A DNA stretch of 64,000 bases from Clostridium frigoris (GTDB taxonomy: Bacteria; Bacillota; Clostridia; Clostridiales; Clostridiaceae). Below the pieces are notes generated by a model, which was not told the origin of the DNA, did no database searches, and worked only from the letters and a program-made list of their open reading frames with translations. Shown here piece after piece: positions 39,605 to 49,174 of this stretch (position 1 is its first letter; each line of letters opens with the position of its first letter). Both the position numbers and the translations under genes were made by a program. The stretch spans positions 37,540 through 101,539 of the forward strand of contig NZ_JAHLDV010000010.1 in assembly GCF_018861865.1 (NCBI RefSeq), written 5' to 3'.

Positions 39605-39715
39605 TTTTATTCTCTTTAATAAGGTAAAAATTATTTAGAGCTTGAAATTAGCAATTACTAATGTTAGGATTCAATTGTATATATTAAAATAACATAAGTT
39701 AAAGGAGACCTAAGA

Positions 39716-39901
39716 ATGAAAGAAAATAGTCTTAAACTTGCGCAACAAGGAATTGATGATGCGCTCGACACTATAGAATCGCTAGAAAAAAGTATAAAAG
39801 AAACTCCTATCTCAAAAAATATATTAAAAGAAAGTTTTTATACGCTTTCTAAAAAAGTTGATAAAATTGAAAGTATCTTAAAAAATGAAGGTATTTTATA
39901 G
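39716..39901 (+). CDS. Small helical protein, 61 residues, unknown function
   Basis: AAAGGAG lies eight bases before the ATG. The sequence is wholly helical and charged, opening MKENSLKLAQQGIDDALD, and fits a short coiled coil. No family recognised. It ends at a strong terminator and may follow the upstream permease gene. Confidence 0.65.
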   Translation: MKENSLKLAQQGIDDALDTIESLEKSIKETPISKNILKESFYTLSKKVDKIESILKNEGIL

Positions 39902-39923
39902 TTACTGTTGCCTTTATAATAAT

Positions 39924-39973
39924 AAAACAAAAGCGACACATAAGTTAATACTTATGTGTCGCTTTTGTTTTAT
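39924..39973. terminator. Bidirectional terminator before truA
   Basis: AAAACAAAAGCGACACATAAG / CTTATGTGTCGCTTTTGTTTT, over 20 paired bases, between convergent genes. Confidence 0.92.
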
Positions 39974-39997
39974 AAATTTATTAAATTAAATTAATTT

Positions 39998-40735
39998 TTA
40001 ATAATCTACTTCATCTAAAAACAATCCTTTGGCTGGTGCAATATGTCCCGAATATTTTCTTTCTTTTCTATCTAATATATCACTAATCTCATTTGCATCT
40101 CGCTCACCAAGTCCTACCTCAACAAGTGTCCCAACTATTATTCTTACCATGTTCTTCATAAATCCATTTCCTTGAACACTAATTTCTATATTTCCATCTT
40201 CATTTACAATATTTATTGTGTAAATAGTTCTTACAGTAGATTTTTTCTTAGTTTTAAGTGTTGTAAAGCTTTGAAAATCATGTTCTCCTATTAAAATTTC
40301 TGCTGCTTTCATCATCTTATCGATATTTAAAGGTAATGGCACATGATAATCATATTTTCTGGTAAATACATCATGAACTTTATTGTTGCAGATATTATAT
40401 ATATACTTTTTAACCTTAGCATTATATCTTGCATGAAAATTAAGATCTACTTCCTCTACACTCTTCACTACAATATCTTCTGGTAAATATTCATAACAAT
40501 AACTACGCATTTTATGTGTTGGCATTGTACATTCTGTTCTAAAATTTGCAACTTGGTTTGATGCATGTACTCCCGCATCAGTTCTTCCTGAAGCAGTAAT
40601 TTCAATATTTTCTTCTGCCATCTTACTCAAAACTGCTTCTATTTTGTGCTGGATTGTATTATCACTATCTCCAAGTCTTTGCCATCCTTTATACCTAGTA
40701 CCATCATATTCAATTACAATTTTTATATTTCTCAT
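39998..40735 (-). CDS. truA: tRNA pseudouridine(38-40) synthase
   Basis: Modifies the anticodon stem-loop. The 245 residues show IVIEYDGTRYKGWQR (6-20), the catalytic aspartate in SGRTDAGVHASNQ (near 52), NFHARYNAKVKKYIY, FLDEVDY at the C-terminus and GNGFMKNMVRIIVGTLVEVG. No upstream cobalt-transport genes, as often seen in clostridia, are present. A single gene with its own terminator. Confidence 0.96.
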   Translation of the reverse strand: MRNIKIVIEYDGTRYKGWQRLGDSDNTIQHKIEAVLSKMAEENIEITASGRTDAGVHASNQVANFRTECTMPTHKMRSYCYEYLPEDIVVKSVEEVDLNFHARYNAKVKKYIYNICNNKVHDVFTRKYDYHVPLPLNIDKMMKAAEILIGEHDFQSFTTLKTKKKSTVRTIYTINIVNEDGNIEISVQGNGFMKNMVRIIVGTLVEVGLGERDANEISDILDRKERKYSGHIAPAKGLFLDEVDY

Positions 40736-40818
40736 ATTTATTATTTATCCTACTTTCTATTTTAGAATTTAATCTAATATTTTTAATCCACTACTTATAT
40801 TATATACATATATCTTTA

Positions 40819-42357
40819 TTAATAAAACATACCATATAATTTAATTTTAAGTTTTGACAAAACTAAACTTAATTTTACTATAGGATATCTTGTTTCCGTA
40901 TCTAAAAAAACTCTACGTTTTACCATCTTCCACCTAGATAATTTCCAAGTGTTTTTTAAATCAGTTGCATTTCTCCTTATAGCCTTTCCTTCTCTTTCAT
41001 TACCATCATAAAATACTACAAAATCAAATTCTGCATTTTCAGTATTAAATTCGACATCAAATTTTTTAATAATACTATTAGGTGAAAGTAATAATCTTCC
41101 AGCTTTAGGCTGAAGATCAAATGTAATTCCTTTTTTATTACTCGAACTTAAATATGATTTATAAATTAATTCACTACAAAATAATGCGTTATCTGTCATA
41201 ATGTCAAAATTGTAATCATATGCCTTTCCTAAAGATTCAAAAGCCGTAAATAAAGCCTTTAGTTTATCTTCTTTTGATAGTTTTGGACGCAGAGCAGAAA
41301 AATAATCTACTTTTGCAATAGCATCTAGAGTATTTATTACAACACCTGGAGCAATAACTTCTATAATATAGTCTCTATTATCTCCATCTTTCACCCTTAA
41401 ACTCTCATATACTTTGGGATAAATCACCTTTACATACTCCGAAACACACAAGCAATCCCCTAATAGCATATCACCAAAATACTTGTCCAATTTTTCCAAA
41501 CAACCTATATAAATACCAGTATGAGTCCAAAATCCTGGAAGTCCCATATTCGTTAGCTGGTAATTATTTCTTTTTAAAAGAATATCTCCTGGTACCAATT
41601 CCTCTTTAAAAATATTGATATCTTCATTACTAATATATTTTTCTTTTCTACTAGAGTAATCAACTCCGGTGATACTTATAGCAACCCATTTTTGAAATGG
41701 GAACCAAAAATCAAAAACATTTTTCCCAAAAAAATCAATCATATTATTTTTAACAATATTTCTATGATTCCTTACAAGTTTAATAACGTTCAAATAATTA
41801 TAACTTGCATAATCTAATAATTGCGCTTCAGTCTCATCTCTTTCCAATTCATAAACCTTATAGTAATTAACATTAAAATCAAAATAATGCTTATTTCTAT
41901 ACAAAGATATCATATAAGATATTTCCGTAATTTCTTGAGTAATATAGTAATATTGTTTTTTATTAATGTTGTATTCAGCCCTAGGTTCATTTAGCATTGA
42001 CTCCAAATACTTATTTTTCTCTATGACACCCACAAGCAAAACAGAGTTTTTACGTATTGCTATAGTTGATGCATAAATTAATAAAATATTTTTATACTTA
42101 TTATGAGAATTTGAAGTATTCTTAAGTAAAAGCTTATTTTTATATCTTTCTCTAATATCATTTAATTCATTATAACATCTTACGTAACTAATCCATTTAT
42201 CTAATATATTTTGTTTATCGACTAATGACATATTTTGAATATTTGAAATAAATAGGCTTTCATTACTTTGAATCTCACTCATCACATGTTCTAATTCTTT
42301 TATAAGCTCTAAGGATTTTTTTATTTCCTCATTAACTGTTCTATGAACTAAGCCCAT
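40819..42357 (-). CDS. YiiX/YebB-like permuted NlpC/P60 cysteine hydrolase
   Basis: A 512-residue protein. The N-terminal 220 residues are helical, without recognised domain. The C-terminal part (about 235-450) has GDILLKRNNYQL, FWTHTGIYIG (His candidate), YIIEVIAPGVV, and ALFCSELIYKSYL (Cys candidate), the order found in the circularly permuted YiiX/YaeF papain-like group. No signal peptide is visible, so it may act in the cytoplasm on lipids or amides; the substrate is unknown. Confidence 0.75.
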   Translation of the reverse strand: MGLVHRTVNEEIKKSLELIKELEHVMSEIQSNESLFISNIQNMSLVDKQNILDKWISYVRCYNELNDIRERYKNKLLLKNTSNSHNKYKNILLIYASTIAIRKNSVLLVGVIEKNKYLESMLNEPRAEYNINKKQYYYITQEITEISYMISLYRNKHYFDFNVNYYKVYELERDETEAQLLDYASYNYLNVIKLVRNHRNIVKNNMIDFFGKNVFDFWFPFQKWVAISITGVDYSSRKEKYISNEDINIFKEELVPGDILLKRNNYQLTNMGLPGFWTHTGIYIGCLEKLDKYFGDMLLGDCLCVSEYVKVIYPKVYESLRVKDGDNRDYIIEVIAPGVVINTLDAIAKVDYFSALRPKLSKEDKLKALFTAFESLGKAYDYNFDIMTDNALFCSELIYKSYLSSSNKKGITFDLQPKAGRLLLSPNSIIKKFDVEFNTENAEFDFVVFYDGNEREGKAIRRNATDLKNTWKLSRWKMVKRRVFLDTETRYPIVKLSLVLSKLKIKLYGMFY

Positions 42358-42673
42358 ATAATTATCCTCGATTCCATATTCATTTTTAAATTAGCATTTA
42401 ATTTAAATCTACATGTGCAGATAAAAAAATGATTTATATTATTAATATAGCTATAAATTCAATTAGGTACATACTCCGCCCATAAATTGAGTTTGTCAAT
42501 TAAATATTATTATACCATAGAACTCGCTATTCCTTTAATATATAAATTATATAATTGAATATTTCTATTTTATTTTACCTTTTTCAAATTTTCAATGTTT
42601 CTTTTTACTCATTTATATGTATACTATCACTATACGACAATTGGTAAGATAAAATGAATTTCTGGAGGTTTAT
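42358..42673. other. Divergent intergenic region before cls
   Basis: AT-rich; no gene, repeat or clear promoter is identified. Confidence 0.35.
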
Positions 42674-44128
42674 ATGTTTACAAGCGAACTATTATTACAT
42701 TTTTTAAATTTATTATTTATTATTAATATCCTTTTCGCTTTTGCAGTTGTATTTCTTGAGCGAAAAAACCCTGCAAGCACTTGGACTTGGCTTATGGTAT
42801 TACTATTTTTACCTAGCATAGGGTTTATTCTATACTTATTTCTGGGTCAAAACTTAAAAAAAAAGAAATTATTTTCACTAAAGAAAGAAGAAAAGGAAAA
42901 TCTCGCATCAATTATCAATAAACAAACAGAGTTTTTGAGTAACGATACTCTAATTAAAACTAATCCTTTTTTAAGTAAATATTCTGATGTAATGAAACTC
43001 AATCTATGTAGTGATAATTCTTTCTACACAAATAATAATAATGTAACTATATTTACTGATGGTAAATCAAAATTTGATCAGCTTAAAAAAAATCTAGAAG
43101 ATGCAAAAATATTTATTCATATGGAGTATTATATATTTCAAAATGATAATTTAGGAGGATCAATTCTAGAAATTTTGTGTAGGAAAGCTAAGGAAGGAGT
43201 AGAGGTAAAATTACTCTATGATGGAATGGGCTGCCTTAAAGTGCATAAGAAATTTTTTGCTCCTTTAATAAAGTCTGGTGGAAAAGTTTCATGTTTTTTC
43301 CCACCTTTTCTTCCATATATAAATCTTCGTGTAAATTTTAGAAACCATCGTAAAATATGCACTATTGATGGTAAGTATGGCTATATCGGTGGTTTTAATA
43401 TTGGTGACGAATATTTAGGACTTTCTAAAAAATTTGGATTCTGGCGAGATACACATTTATTCATACAAGGAGATGCACTTGATGCACTTCAATTGCACTT
43501 CCTAATGGACTGGAGGTTTGCTTCAAAAGAGAACTCCGTTTTTGATGACAAATATTTTCCTCATAGAACCCACATTGGTAAAACAGGTCTTCAGATAGTT
43601 TCAAGTGGTCCTGATTCAACTTGGAATTCTATTAAAAATGGCTATTTAAAAATGATAAGTAAAGCTGAAAAAAACATCTATATAGAAACTCCTTACTTTA
43701 TTCCAGATGACAGTATCCTTGAAGCTCTAAGAATAGCCTCCTTGTCTGGCGTAGATGTTCGTATAATTATACCGAGTAAACCAGATCATCCCTTTGTATA
43801 TTGGGCTTCTACATCTTATATGGGGGATCTTCTCGATTCTGGTGTCAAATGTTATACCTATACCAAGGGCTTTCTTCATAGTAAATTTCTATCTATTGAT
43901 CAGTCTATAAGTTCTGTAGGCACAGCAAATCTAGATATTCGAAGCTTCACTTTAAACTTCGAAATTAATGCTTTTATTTATGATAAAGAAATAACTTCTG
44001 ACTTAGATCACTTTTTTATTGATGATTTGAAATCTTGTGATGAACTAACACTAAAAAAATACACCAATAGAAGTTTTATTGTTAAATTCAAGGAATCCAT
44101 TTCTAGATTGCTTTCTCCCATACTATAA
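42674..44128 (+). CDS. cls: Cardiolipin synthase
   Basis: Condenses two phosphatidylglycerols in the membrane. It has 484 residues: two N-terminal membrane helices (about 8-30 and 40-60) with ERKNPASTWTWLMVL between them, and two phospholipase-D HKD motifs, HRKICTIDG (near 226) and HSKFLSID (near 405). GGAGG lies seven bases before the ATG. A typical bacterial Cls of normal length. Confidence 0.96.
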   Translation: MFTSELLLHFLNLLFIINILFAFAVVFLERKNPASTWTWLMVLLFLPSIGFILYLFLGQNLKKKKLFSLKKEEKENLASIINKQTEFLSNDTLIKTNPFLSKYSDVMKLNLCSDNSFYTNNNNVTIFTDGKSKFDQLKKNLEDAKIFIHMEYYIFQNDNLGGSILEILCRKAKEGVEVKLLYDGMGCLKVHKKFFAPLIKSGGKVSCFFPPFLPYINLRVNFRNHRKICTIDGKYGYIGGFNIGDEYLGLSKKFGFWRDTHLFIQGDALDALQLHFLMDWRFASKENSVFDDKYFPHRTHIGKTGLQIVSSGPDSTWNSIKNGYLKMISKAEKNIYIETPYFIPDDSILEALRIASLSGVDVRIIIPSKPDHPFVYWASTSYMGDLLDSGVKCYTYTKGFLHSKFLSIDQSISSVGTANLDIRSFTLNFEINAFIYDKEITSDLDHFFIDDLKSCDELTLKKYTNRSFIVKFKESISRLLSPIL

Positions 44129-44174
44129 TGGAATGGCCCCACAAACTTTTGAATGTTTGTAGGGCCATTCCATT
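44129..44174. terminator. Terminator between cls and the kinase gene
   Basis: TGGAATGGCCC-ACAAAC ... GTTTGT-GGGCCATTCCA, a long stem with an AT tail, between convergent genes. Confidence 0.9.
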
Positions 44175-44208
44175 ATTTACACATACTAATTATGTTTTAT
44201 AATATTAA

Positions 44209-45561
44209 TCAATTAGTTTTAATTATAGGTATACTAAATGAAAAATCAGTTCCTTTTCCTATTTCACTTTCAACCCATATCTCTCCACCATGTTCTTCGA
44301 TAATATACTTGCATATGGATAATCCAAGTCCTGTGCCCCTAGGTTTGGATGTAAGCGTATCACCCACTTGACTAAACTTTTCAAATATATACTTTTTATC
44401 TGCCTCCCTAACACCTACTCCTGTGTCACTAATACTTACTATTATATTCGCCGCAACTACTCTTGCACTGCATACTATACATCCTTTTTCCGTGAATTTT
44501 ATAGCATTAGAAATAAGATTTATTATTACTTGCATTAATTTATCTTTATCTGCCATAATTTTAGGAAGTGTTTCACTTATACTTTGTATAACCTGAAGAG
44601 ATTTACCCCTTATAATGGGATTCGTTAATGTTATTACTTGTGTTATAATTTCTTCTATATCAGTTTCCCTCACATTTAATAAAACTTTTCCTGCTTCCAT
44701 CCTTGATATATCTAATAAATCATTTATAAGACTAGATAATCTCTCTCCTTCTGATAATATTATATTTACATTTCTCTTTATTTTGACTACTGCACTTTGG
44801 TTTTTTTCAATTGAAAGATCTAATTCGGATACTATAGATCCTTCAAATTTTCGCTTAACCATTTCTGTAAACCCAATTATTGATGTTAATGGTGTTCTAA
44901 GTTCATGAGAAACTGTAGATAAAAAATCTGTTTTCGTCTTATCTATATCTTTTAGCTTTTTAAAAAGCTTAGCATTTTCTATAGCTACGGCTACTTGACT
45001 AACTATTGAATAAGCATTACCTCTATAAATTTCATTGTATGCTGCCTTCTTATAATTAAGCATTATTACAGTTCCATATATTTCATCTTTATAAATTATT
45101 GGAATCATTAATAGGCTTCTCTTGTGATATAATAATAGTTGTAATTTGGTACTATATTTTGTATAATCCACTTTCCTTAAATCATGAATATAAAACATCG
45201 TGCCAGACTTTGTAACTCTATTAATTAGATTAATAAACTTCTCATCCTGAATGTAGCTATTTGTTTCTAGTTCGACTCCATCACCATGACAAGCCATAAT
45301 TTTAAAGTCAGTATCATCTTTAAATATACTTATAGCAACATCGTAAGCTAAATTTTTATATAAATTATTTAATAACTTATTAAATATATCATTAATATTT
45401 GTTGTAGATTTAAATATATCAATATTTGAAATGATTTTCTTATCAAATTCCTTAGATTTTTTAGACATTAACATTTTTATTACTATATGCATAATTATAA
45501 TATTTGTTATTATTATGACTCCTATATATATGTAAAATTTGTTTGACAATATTTTTATCAT
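44209..45561 (-). CDS. Sensor histidine kinase with GAF domain, orphan
   Basis: A 450-residue membrane kinase. One N-terminal transmembrane helix (9-31) precedes a GAF domain (about 55-195, with SLLMIPIIYKDEIYGTVIML). The HisKA H-box is FLSTVSHELRTPLTSI with His near 217. The ATPase has NLISNAIKFTEKG (N), DTGVGV (G1) and GTGLGLSICKYI (G2). No response regulator lies next to it, so its partner is elsewhere. The signal is unknown; the GAF domain suggests a cytoplasmic small-molecule or redox cue. Confidence 0.92.
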   Translation of the reverse strand: MIKILSNKFYIYIGVIIITNIIIMHIVIKMLMSKKSKEFDKKIISNIDIFKSTTNINDIFNKLLNNLYKNLAYDVAISIFKDDTDFKIMACHGDGVELETNSYIQDEKFINLINRVTKSGTMFYIHDLRKVDYTKYSTKLQLLLYHKRSLLMIPIIYKDEIYGTVIMLNYKKAAYNEIYRGNAYSIVSQVAVAIENAKLFKKLKDIDKTKTDFLSTVSHELRTPLTSIIGFTEMVKRKFEGSIVSELDLSIEKNQSAVVKIKRNVNIILSEGERLSSLINDLLDISRMEAGKVLLNVRETDIEEIITQVITLTNPIIRGKSLQVIQSISETLPKIMADKDKLMQVIINLISNAIKFTEKGCIVCSARVVAANIIVSISDTGVGVREADKKYIFEKFSQVGDTLTSKPRGTGLGLSICKYIIEEHGGEIWVESEIGKGTDFSFSIPIIKTN

Positions 45562-45729
45562 AACATACCTCTATTTATTATTTATTAGCACCCTGCTGTT
45601 ACAATACTTATGTATTTATGACTTGATTTTATACATAACTATAATGAAAATACCAATTTTATCTCTTTATGTCAAGTATTATTAAACATTTAATACAGCT
45701 ACTTATTATCATATGAAAGAGGTGCCTCT

Positions 45730-46302
45730 ATGCAAAAATCAGGTAAAATAATTAATATTGAAAAAGATAAGGTGTATATCGTTACCACAAATAAGGAGTT
45801 TGTAACTCTCAAAAGACATGCAGTTGAACCTGTAATAGGTGAAATATATATAGGTAAAGAATTCAAACCCATTACTACTTGGAAATACATCTTAGTAATT
45901 ACTTGTTCTTTATTAATATTACTTCTAATAAGGCAATTATATGTGAATAATAGATATAATTACTCCGTTATCGTAGACATGAATTGTTCTCTAAAAATGG
46001 ATTTAAATGGTTCAAATAAAGTTACAAATGTTGAAGGAATTAGCTCTGGTGGATATAAAATAAAACAACTTCTAAATCTCAAAAATACATCGCTTAATCA
46101 GTCCTTACGTTTGATTTTAGATGAATCTATTAAGCAAAAATACTTAACTAAAGCACATGCAGATGATGGTTTTAAAATTTCTATATTTATTTCTGGCAAT
46201 ATAAATAAAAATCCAATAAACTTAACTGAGTTTAAAGATTATGCTGAAACTCGTAATTTCAAGGTGCTAATAAATGATAATGGGCTAGCTATGACCAATT
46301 AG
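45730..46302 (+). CDS. RsgI-like anti-sigma factor, without adjacent sigI
   Basis: A protein of 190 residues. The N-terminus (MQKSGKIINIEKDKVYIVTT ... EPVIGEIYIGKE) fits the RsgI N-terminal anti-sigma domain. It is followed by one transmembrane helix (58-77) and an extracellular part beginning YSVIVDMNCSLKMDLNGSNKV, like the RsgI 'SVDINPS' segment. In the family this domain binds SigI and the outer part senses polysaccharide or wall stress. Here the upstream gene is a divergent kinase, with no sigma factor in the window. The outer domain is short. Start: ATG with AGAGG seven bases upstream. Confidence 0.75.
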   Translation: MQKSGKIINIEKDKVYIVTTNKEFVTLKRHAVEPVIGEIYIGKEFKPITTWKYILVITCSLLILLLIRQLYVNNRYNYSVIVDMNCSLKMDLNGSNKVTNVEGISSGGYKIKQLLNLKNTSLNQSLRLILDESIKQKYLTKAHADDGFKISIFISGNINKNPINLTEFKDYAETRNFKVLINDNGLAMTN

Positions 46303-46361
46303 ATGGTCTTTACATAATACTTATCTTAAATTTACTTTATAACTTCTAAGGACGGTGTGAA

Positions 46362-47147
46362 ATGAAAATTATACATGGCGAAAAAGAAAAAAATATTATT
46401 CAGCACTATGAGACTAATGATTCAAAAACTAGATTAAATAAATTTATAAGTGAAACAGGTTTTTGTTCTAGACGCGAAGCAGATAAGCTAATTGATAAAG
46501 GTAGAGTCACCGTAAATGGAAAAATACCTGAAATGGGTACTCAGGTTTCTAAAGCGGATGACATTAAAATAAATGGTAACCCCCTAAAAAATAAAGAAGA
46601 TCACATTTATTTAGCTTTCAATAAACCTGTTGGAATAACCTGTACTACAGAACATAAAATTAATGGGAATATTATAGATTTTATAAATTATCCAAAAAGG
46701 ATTTTTCCAATTGGTCGTCTTGATAAAGCTTCTCAAGGTCTTATATTTTTAACTAACGATGGTGACATTGTAAATAAAATTTTACGTTCAGGTAATAGTC
46801 ATGAAAAGGAGTACCTTGTAACTGTAGATAAACCAATCTCTCCTGATTTTATAAAAAACATGGGAAATGGTATACCTATACTTAAAACTACCACTAAAAA
46901 ATGTTTAATAAAAAAAGAAAGCAAATATGTTTTCAAAATAACTTTAACGCAGGGACTTAACCGCCAAATACGAAGAATGTGTGAGTATTTAGGATACTCG
47001 GTTATGCGACTTGAGAGACTCAGAATTATGAATGTTTCTATAGATAATTTACCTATTGGAAGATGGAGATATCTATCTAAAACTGAACTAATGGGTATTA
47101 ACAATCTAATTTTAGACTCCATAAAAACCGAAAGTGCTTCTAAATAA
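46362..47147 (+). CDS. rluF: RluF-like rRNA pseudouridine synthase
   Basis: The 261 residues carry an S4 RNA-binding domain ([20 protein letters not shown], 23-42, to [10 protein letters not shown]). A RsuA/RluB-type catalytic domain follows, with catalytic aspartate in [20 protein letters not shown] (near 120-127), [23 protein letters not shown], and [20 protein letters not shown]. This fits RluF (23S U2604) better than RsuA. It ends in a perfect-palindrome terminator before a gene-free stretch. Confidence 0.9.
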   Translation: MKIIHGEKEKNIIQHYETNDSKTRLNKFISETGFCSRREADKLIDKGRVTVNGKIPEMGTQVSKADDIKINGNPLKNKEDHIYLAFNKPVGITCTTEHKINGNIIDFINYPKRIFPIGRLDKASQGLIFLTNDGDIVNKILRSGNSHEKEYLVTVDKPISPDFIKNMGNGIPILKTTTKKCLIKKESKYVFKITLTQGLNRQIRRMCEYLGYSVMRLERLRIMNVSIDNLPIGRWRYLSKTELMGINNLILDSIKTESASK

Positions 47148-47202
47148 ATAACACCATCTGTTTTTTTATTAACTTAATATCTCTAATGTTAAAAATCCCT
47201 TG

Positions 47203-47230
47203 AAAAACACACAAATTTGTGTGTTTTTTG
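47203..47230 (+). terminator. rluF terminator
   Basis: AAAAACACACAAATTTGTGTGTTTTTT, a perfect palindrome with a T tail. Confidence 0.88.
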
Positions 47231-47243
47231 CTTCATTCAAAAG

Positions 47244-47983
47244 TTATCAACATTATGCACACAGAATTTGTGGATAACTTGTTACTCTTAGTTAATAATA
47301 ACTATTATATTTATGTTATAAATTCGTTTGAAATTATGCTTTAAAATTGTAAATAATTACTTGTTTATTTTCCTTAACTTCATATAAAATCACTTAACTT
47401 TAGCTCAAATTGCTAACACTTGCCATTTACTGCTTTTATGATCGTAATTGCATTATAGACTGCTATGTAATCATTTTCATATTTCAAGCTTCTAGTCCTT
47501 ATTTAACAAGTATAATCTTATCTACATTTATATTGTATTCATTGTATTTTAGTTATAGCCACGTTTTACCATATAACTCAACAATACATTTTCTCTTGTA
47601 TTTTATATATTATACCAATTTAATTATAAACTCTTCTTATTATGATATTATATTTAATTTACATTATTTCCTACTGTTTTGAAAATTATTTTGAATTTCT
47701 TATTTTTTTTAGTTAGACTCACAGATTGTACACATTAAGTTTTACTAATCCACAATCGATTTAAATATATGTAATTATATGTTAAAATTTATCAACCATT
47801 TAATAGTTATACACATTATCCACAGTCTTTCTGTGCATAACTTGTGGAGTCGATGTTAATGATTAGTTATTTGTCGTTATTATGTATATATAGGAACATA
47901 ATATGTAAATATTTGTGTATTAAATAAAATAATCAAGAATTTAATTATTAAGTTATGCACATTATCCACAGTTTTGTTGATAA
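47244..47983. promoter_or_regulatory. DnaA-box cluster I in a 1-kb gene-free AT-rich region
   Basis: Sites matching TTATNCACA or its reverse lie at 47253-47261, 47269-47277 (reverse), 47807-47815, 47816-47824 (exact TTATCCACA, abutting the previous), 47832-47840 (reverse), 47953-47961 and 47962-47970 (exact, abutting). One-mismatch sites lie at 47244-47252 and 47975-47983. The stretch 47150-48181 holds no convincing gene. No dnaA or dnaN is in the window, so it is not the ordinary Firmicute oriC layout. It may be a DnaA-titrating or reactivating locus. Confidence 0.65.
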
Positions 47984-48181
47984 CATGTTAATAACTTTTT
48001 CTCTATAATATCACCCATATTTACTAGATTTAAGTTATTATAAGTTAATATATTCACCTAATAAAATTTCTTGATTACCAGCTCGTGAAATGGTATATTA
48101 GGCACATAAGTATATATTCAATTCAAATATATGACACATGTTTGGAATCTTTATAAATTAAATTGAAAAGAGGTAATTCAC

Positions 48182-48649
48182 TTGAGAATAGGAATGGGAT
48201 ATGATGTTCATAGATTAGTTAAGGGTAGAAAATTAATCCTCGGTGGAGTGATGATACCTCACGAGACTGGTTTACTTGGTCATTCAGATGCAGACGTTCT
48301 AATTCATGCAATCATGGATGCACTCCTAGGTGCTGCTGCACTTGGTGACATTGGAAAACATTTTCCTGACACTGATACTAAATATAAAGGTATATCGAGT
48401 ATTTCTTTGCTTAAATATGTGTGTAACTTAATAAAAGACAAGAATTATATAATTGAAAATATTGACGCTACAATAATAGCACAAGAACCTAAAATGGCAC
48501 CTCATATACTCTACATGGTAAAAAATATTGCAACTGCCCTTGATTTGCCTATAGATAAAGTTAATATTAAAGCTACCACTGAAGAGGGCCTTGGTTTCAC
48601 TGGTCAATGCGCAGGAATATCAGCTAATGCTATATGTCTTTTAAAATAG
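48182..48649 (+). CDS. ispF: 2-C-methyl-D-erythritol 2,4-cyclodiphosphate synthase
   Basis: MEP-pathway enzyme for isoprenoid precursors. Of 155 residues, the metal ligands are in GYDVHRL (Asp, His; 6-12) and [20 protein letters not shown] (31-50). [10 protein letters not shown] and [10 protein letters not shown] complete the family pattern. The start is a TTG with AGAGG nine bases upstream. It stands alone, not fused to ispD. Confidence 0.97.
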   Translation: MRIGMGYDVHRLVKGRKLILGGVMIPHETGLLGHSDADVLIHAIMDALLGAAALGDIGKHFPDTDTKYKGISSISLLKYVCNLIKDKNYIIENIDATIIAQEPKMAPHILYMVKNIATALDLPIDKVNIKATTEEGLGFTGQCAGISANAICLLK

Positions 48650-48672
48650 TTCTTTATGATTTTGTGTTAAAT

Positions 48673-48716
48673 AAAAATAAGGACGATTCTTATATGAGAA
48701 TCGCACTTATTTTTAT
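48673..48716 (+). terminator. ispF terminator
   Basis: AAAAATAAGGACGATTCT ... AGAATCGCACTTATTTTT, stem of about 17 pairs. Confidence 0.88.
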
Positions 48717-48804
48717 TATCTTTCATCGATATATATGTGTTAAACCAATTATAAACGTTATCGCCCTTTTGCAATACCATTAAATATATGTTATAAAAAT
48801 TTAA

Positions 48805-49011
48805 TTATTTAAACAATTTTCTCGTACAATAATACTTATCTTCTTTTTTTTCTAATTCAAACTCATTTATAGATGTAACCCTATCATGTTGTTCTAAATG
48901 AAGCACATAACCCTCTTCATTCTTGTTTTCAAAAAAAACCTTTGAATAATCCATAACCTCCACTTTTTCCCCACATAGGTCATAAATAAATTTTGGTATA
49001 CTATTTAGCAT
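48805..49011 (-). CDS. Small protein of unknown function, 68 residues
   Basis: The ATG at 49011 lies nine bases after GGGGG; an ATG at 49017 sits too close to it. The product begins MLNSIPKFIYDLCGEKVEVM and is acidic in the middle (FFENKNEEGYVLHLEQHD), with a basic C-terminus. No family is recognised. It is on the strand of argF, downstream of it. Moderate support from codon pattern and ribosome binding site. Confidence 0.6.
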   Translation of the reverse strand: MLNSIPKFIYDLCGEKVEVMDYSKVFFENKNEEGYVLHLEQHDRVTSINEFELEKKEDKYYCTRKLFK

Positions 49012-49174
49012 AAACATCTACCCCCTTAATATTTATCAACTATAGATAAATATTATAATATATTAACATTTATGCTAAATATTTTATTTATTTTATATAA
49101 TTTTTACTATATAGTTTTTACTATAGATACATTGTTCATTCCATTATATTACCATATAATATTACACGAATATA

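Noticed and set aside
45699..45890. Minus-strand 63-codon frame
   Set aside because: Antisense to the RsgI-like gene, which has a good ribosome binding site and domain pattern.
47410..47682. A 90-codon hydrophobic frame in the rluF-ispF gap
   Set aside because: No ribosome binding site, Phe/Tyr/Ile-rich composition expected from AT-rich DNA, and it lies in the DnaA-box region.
47150..48181. Chromosomal origin next to dnaA
   Set aside because: Many DnaA boxes are present, but no dnaA, dnaN, rpmH or other origin neighbour, so oriC is not claimed.
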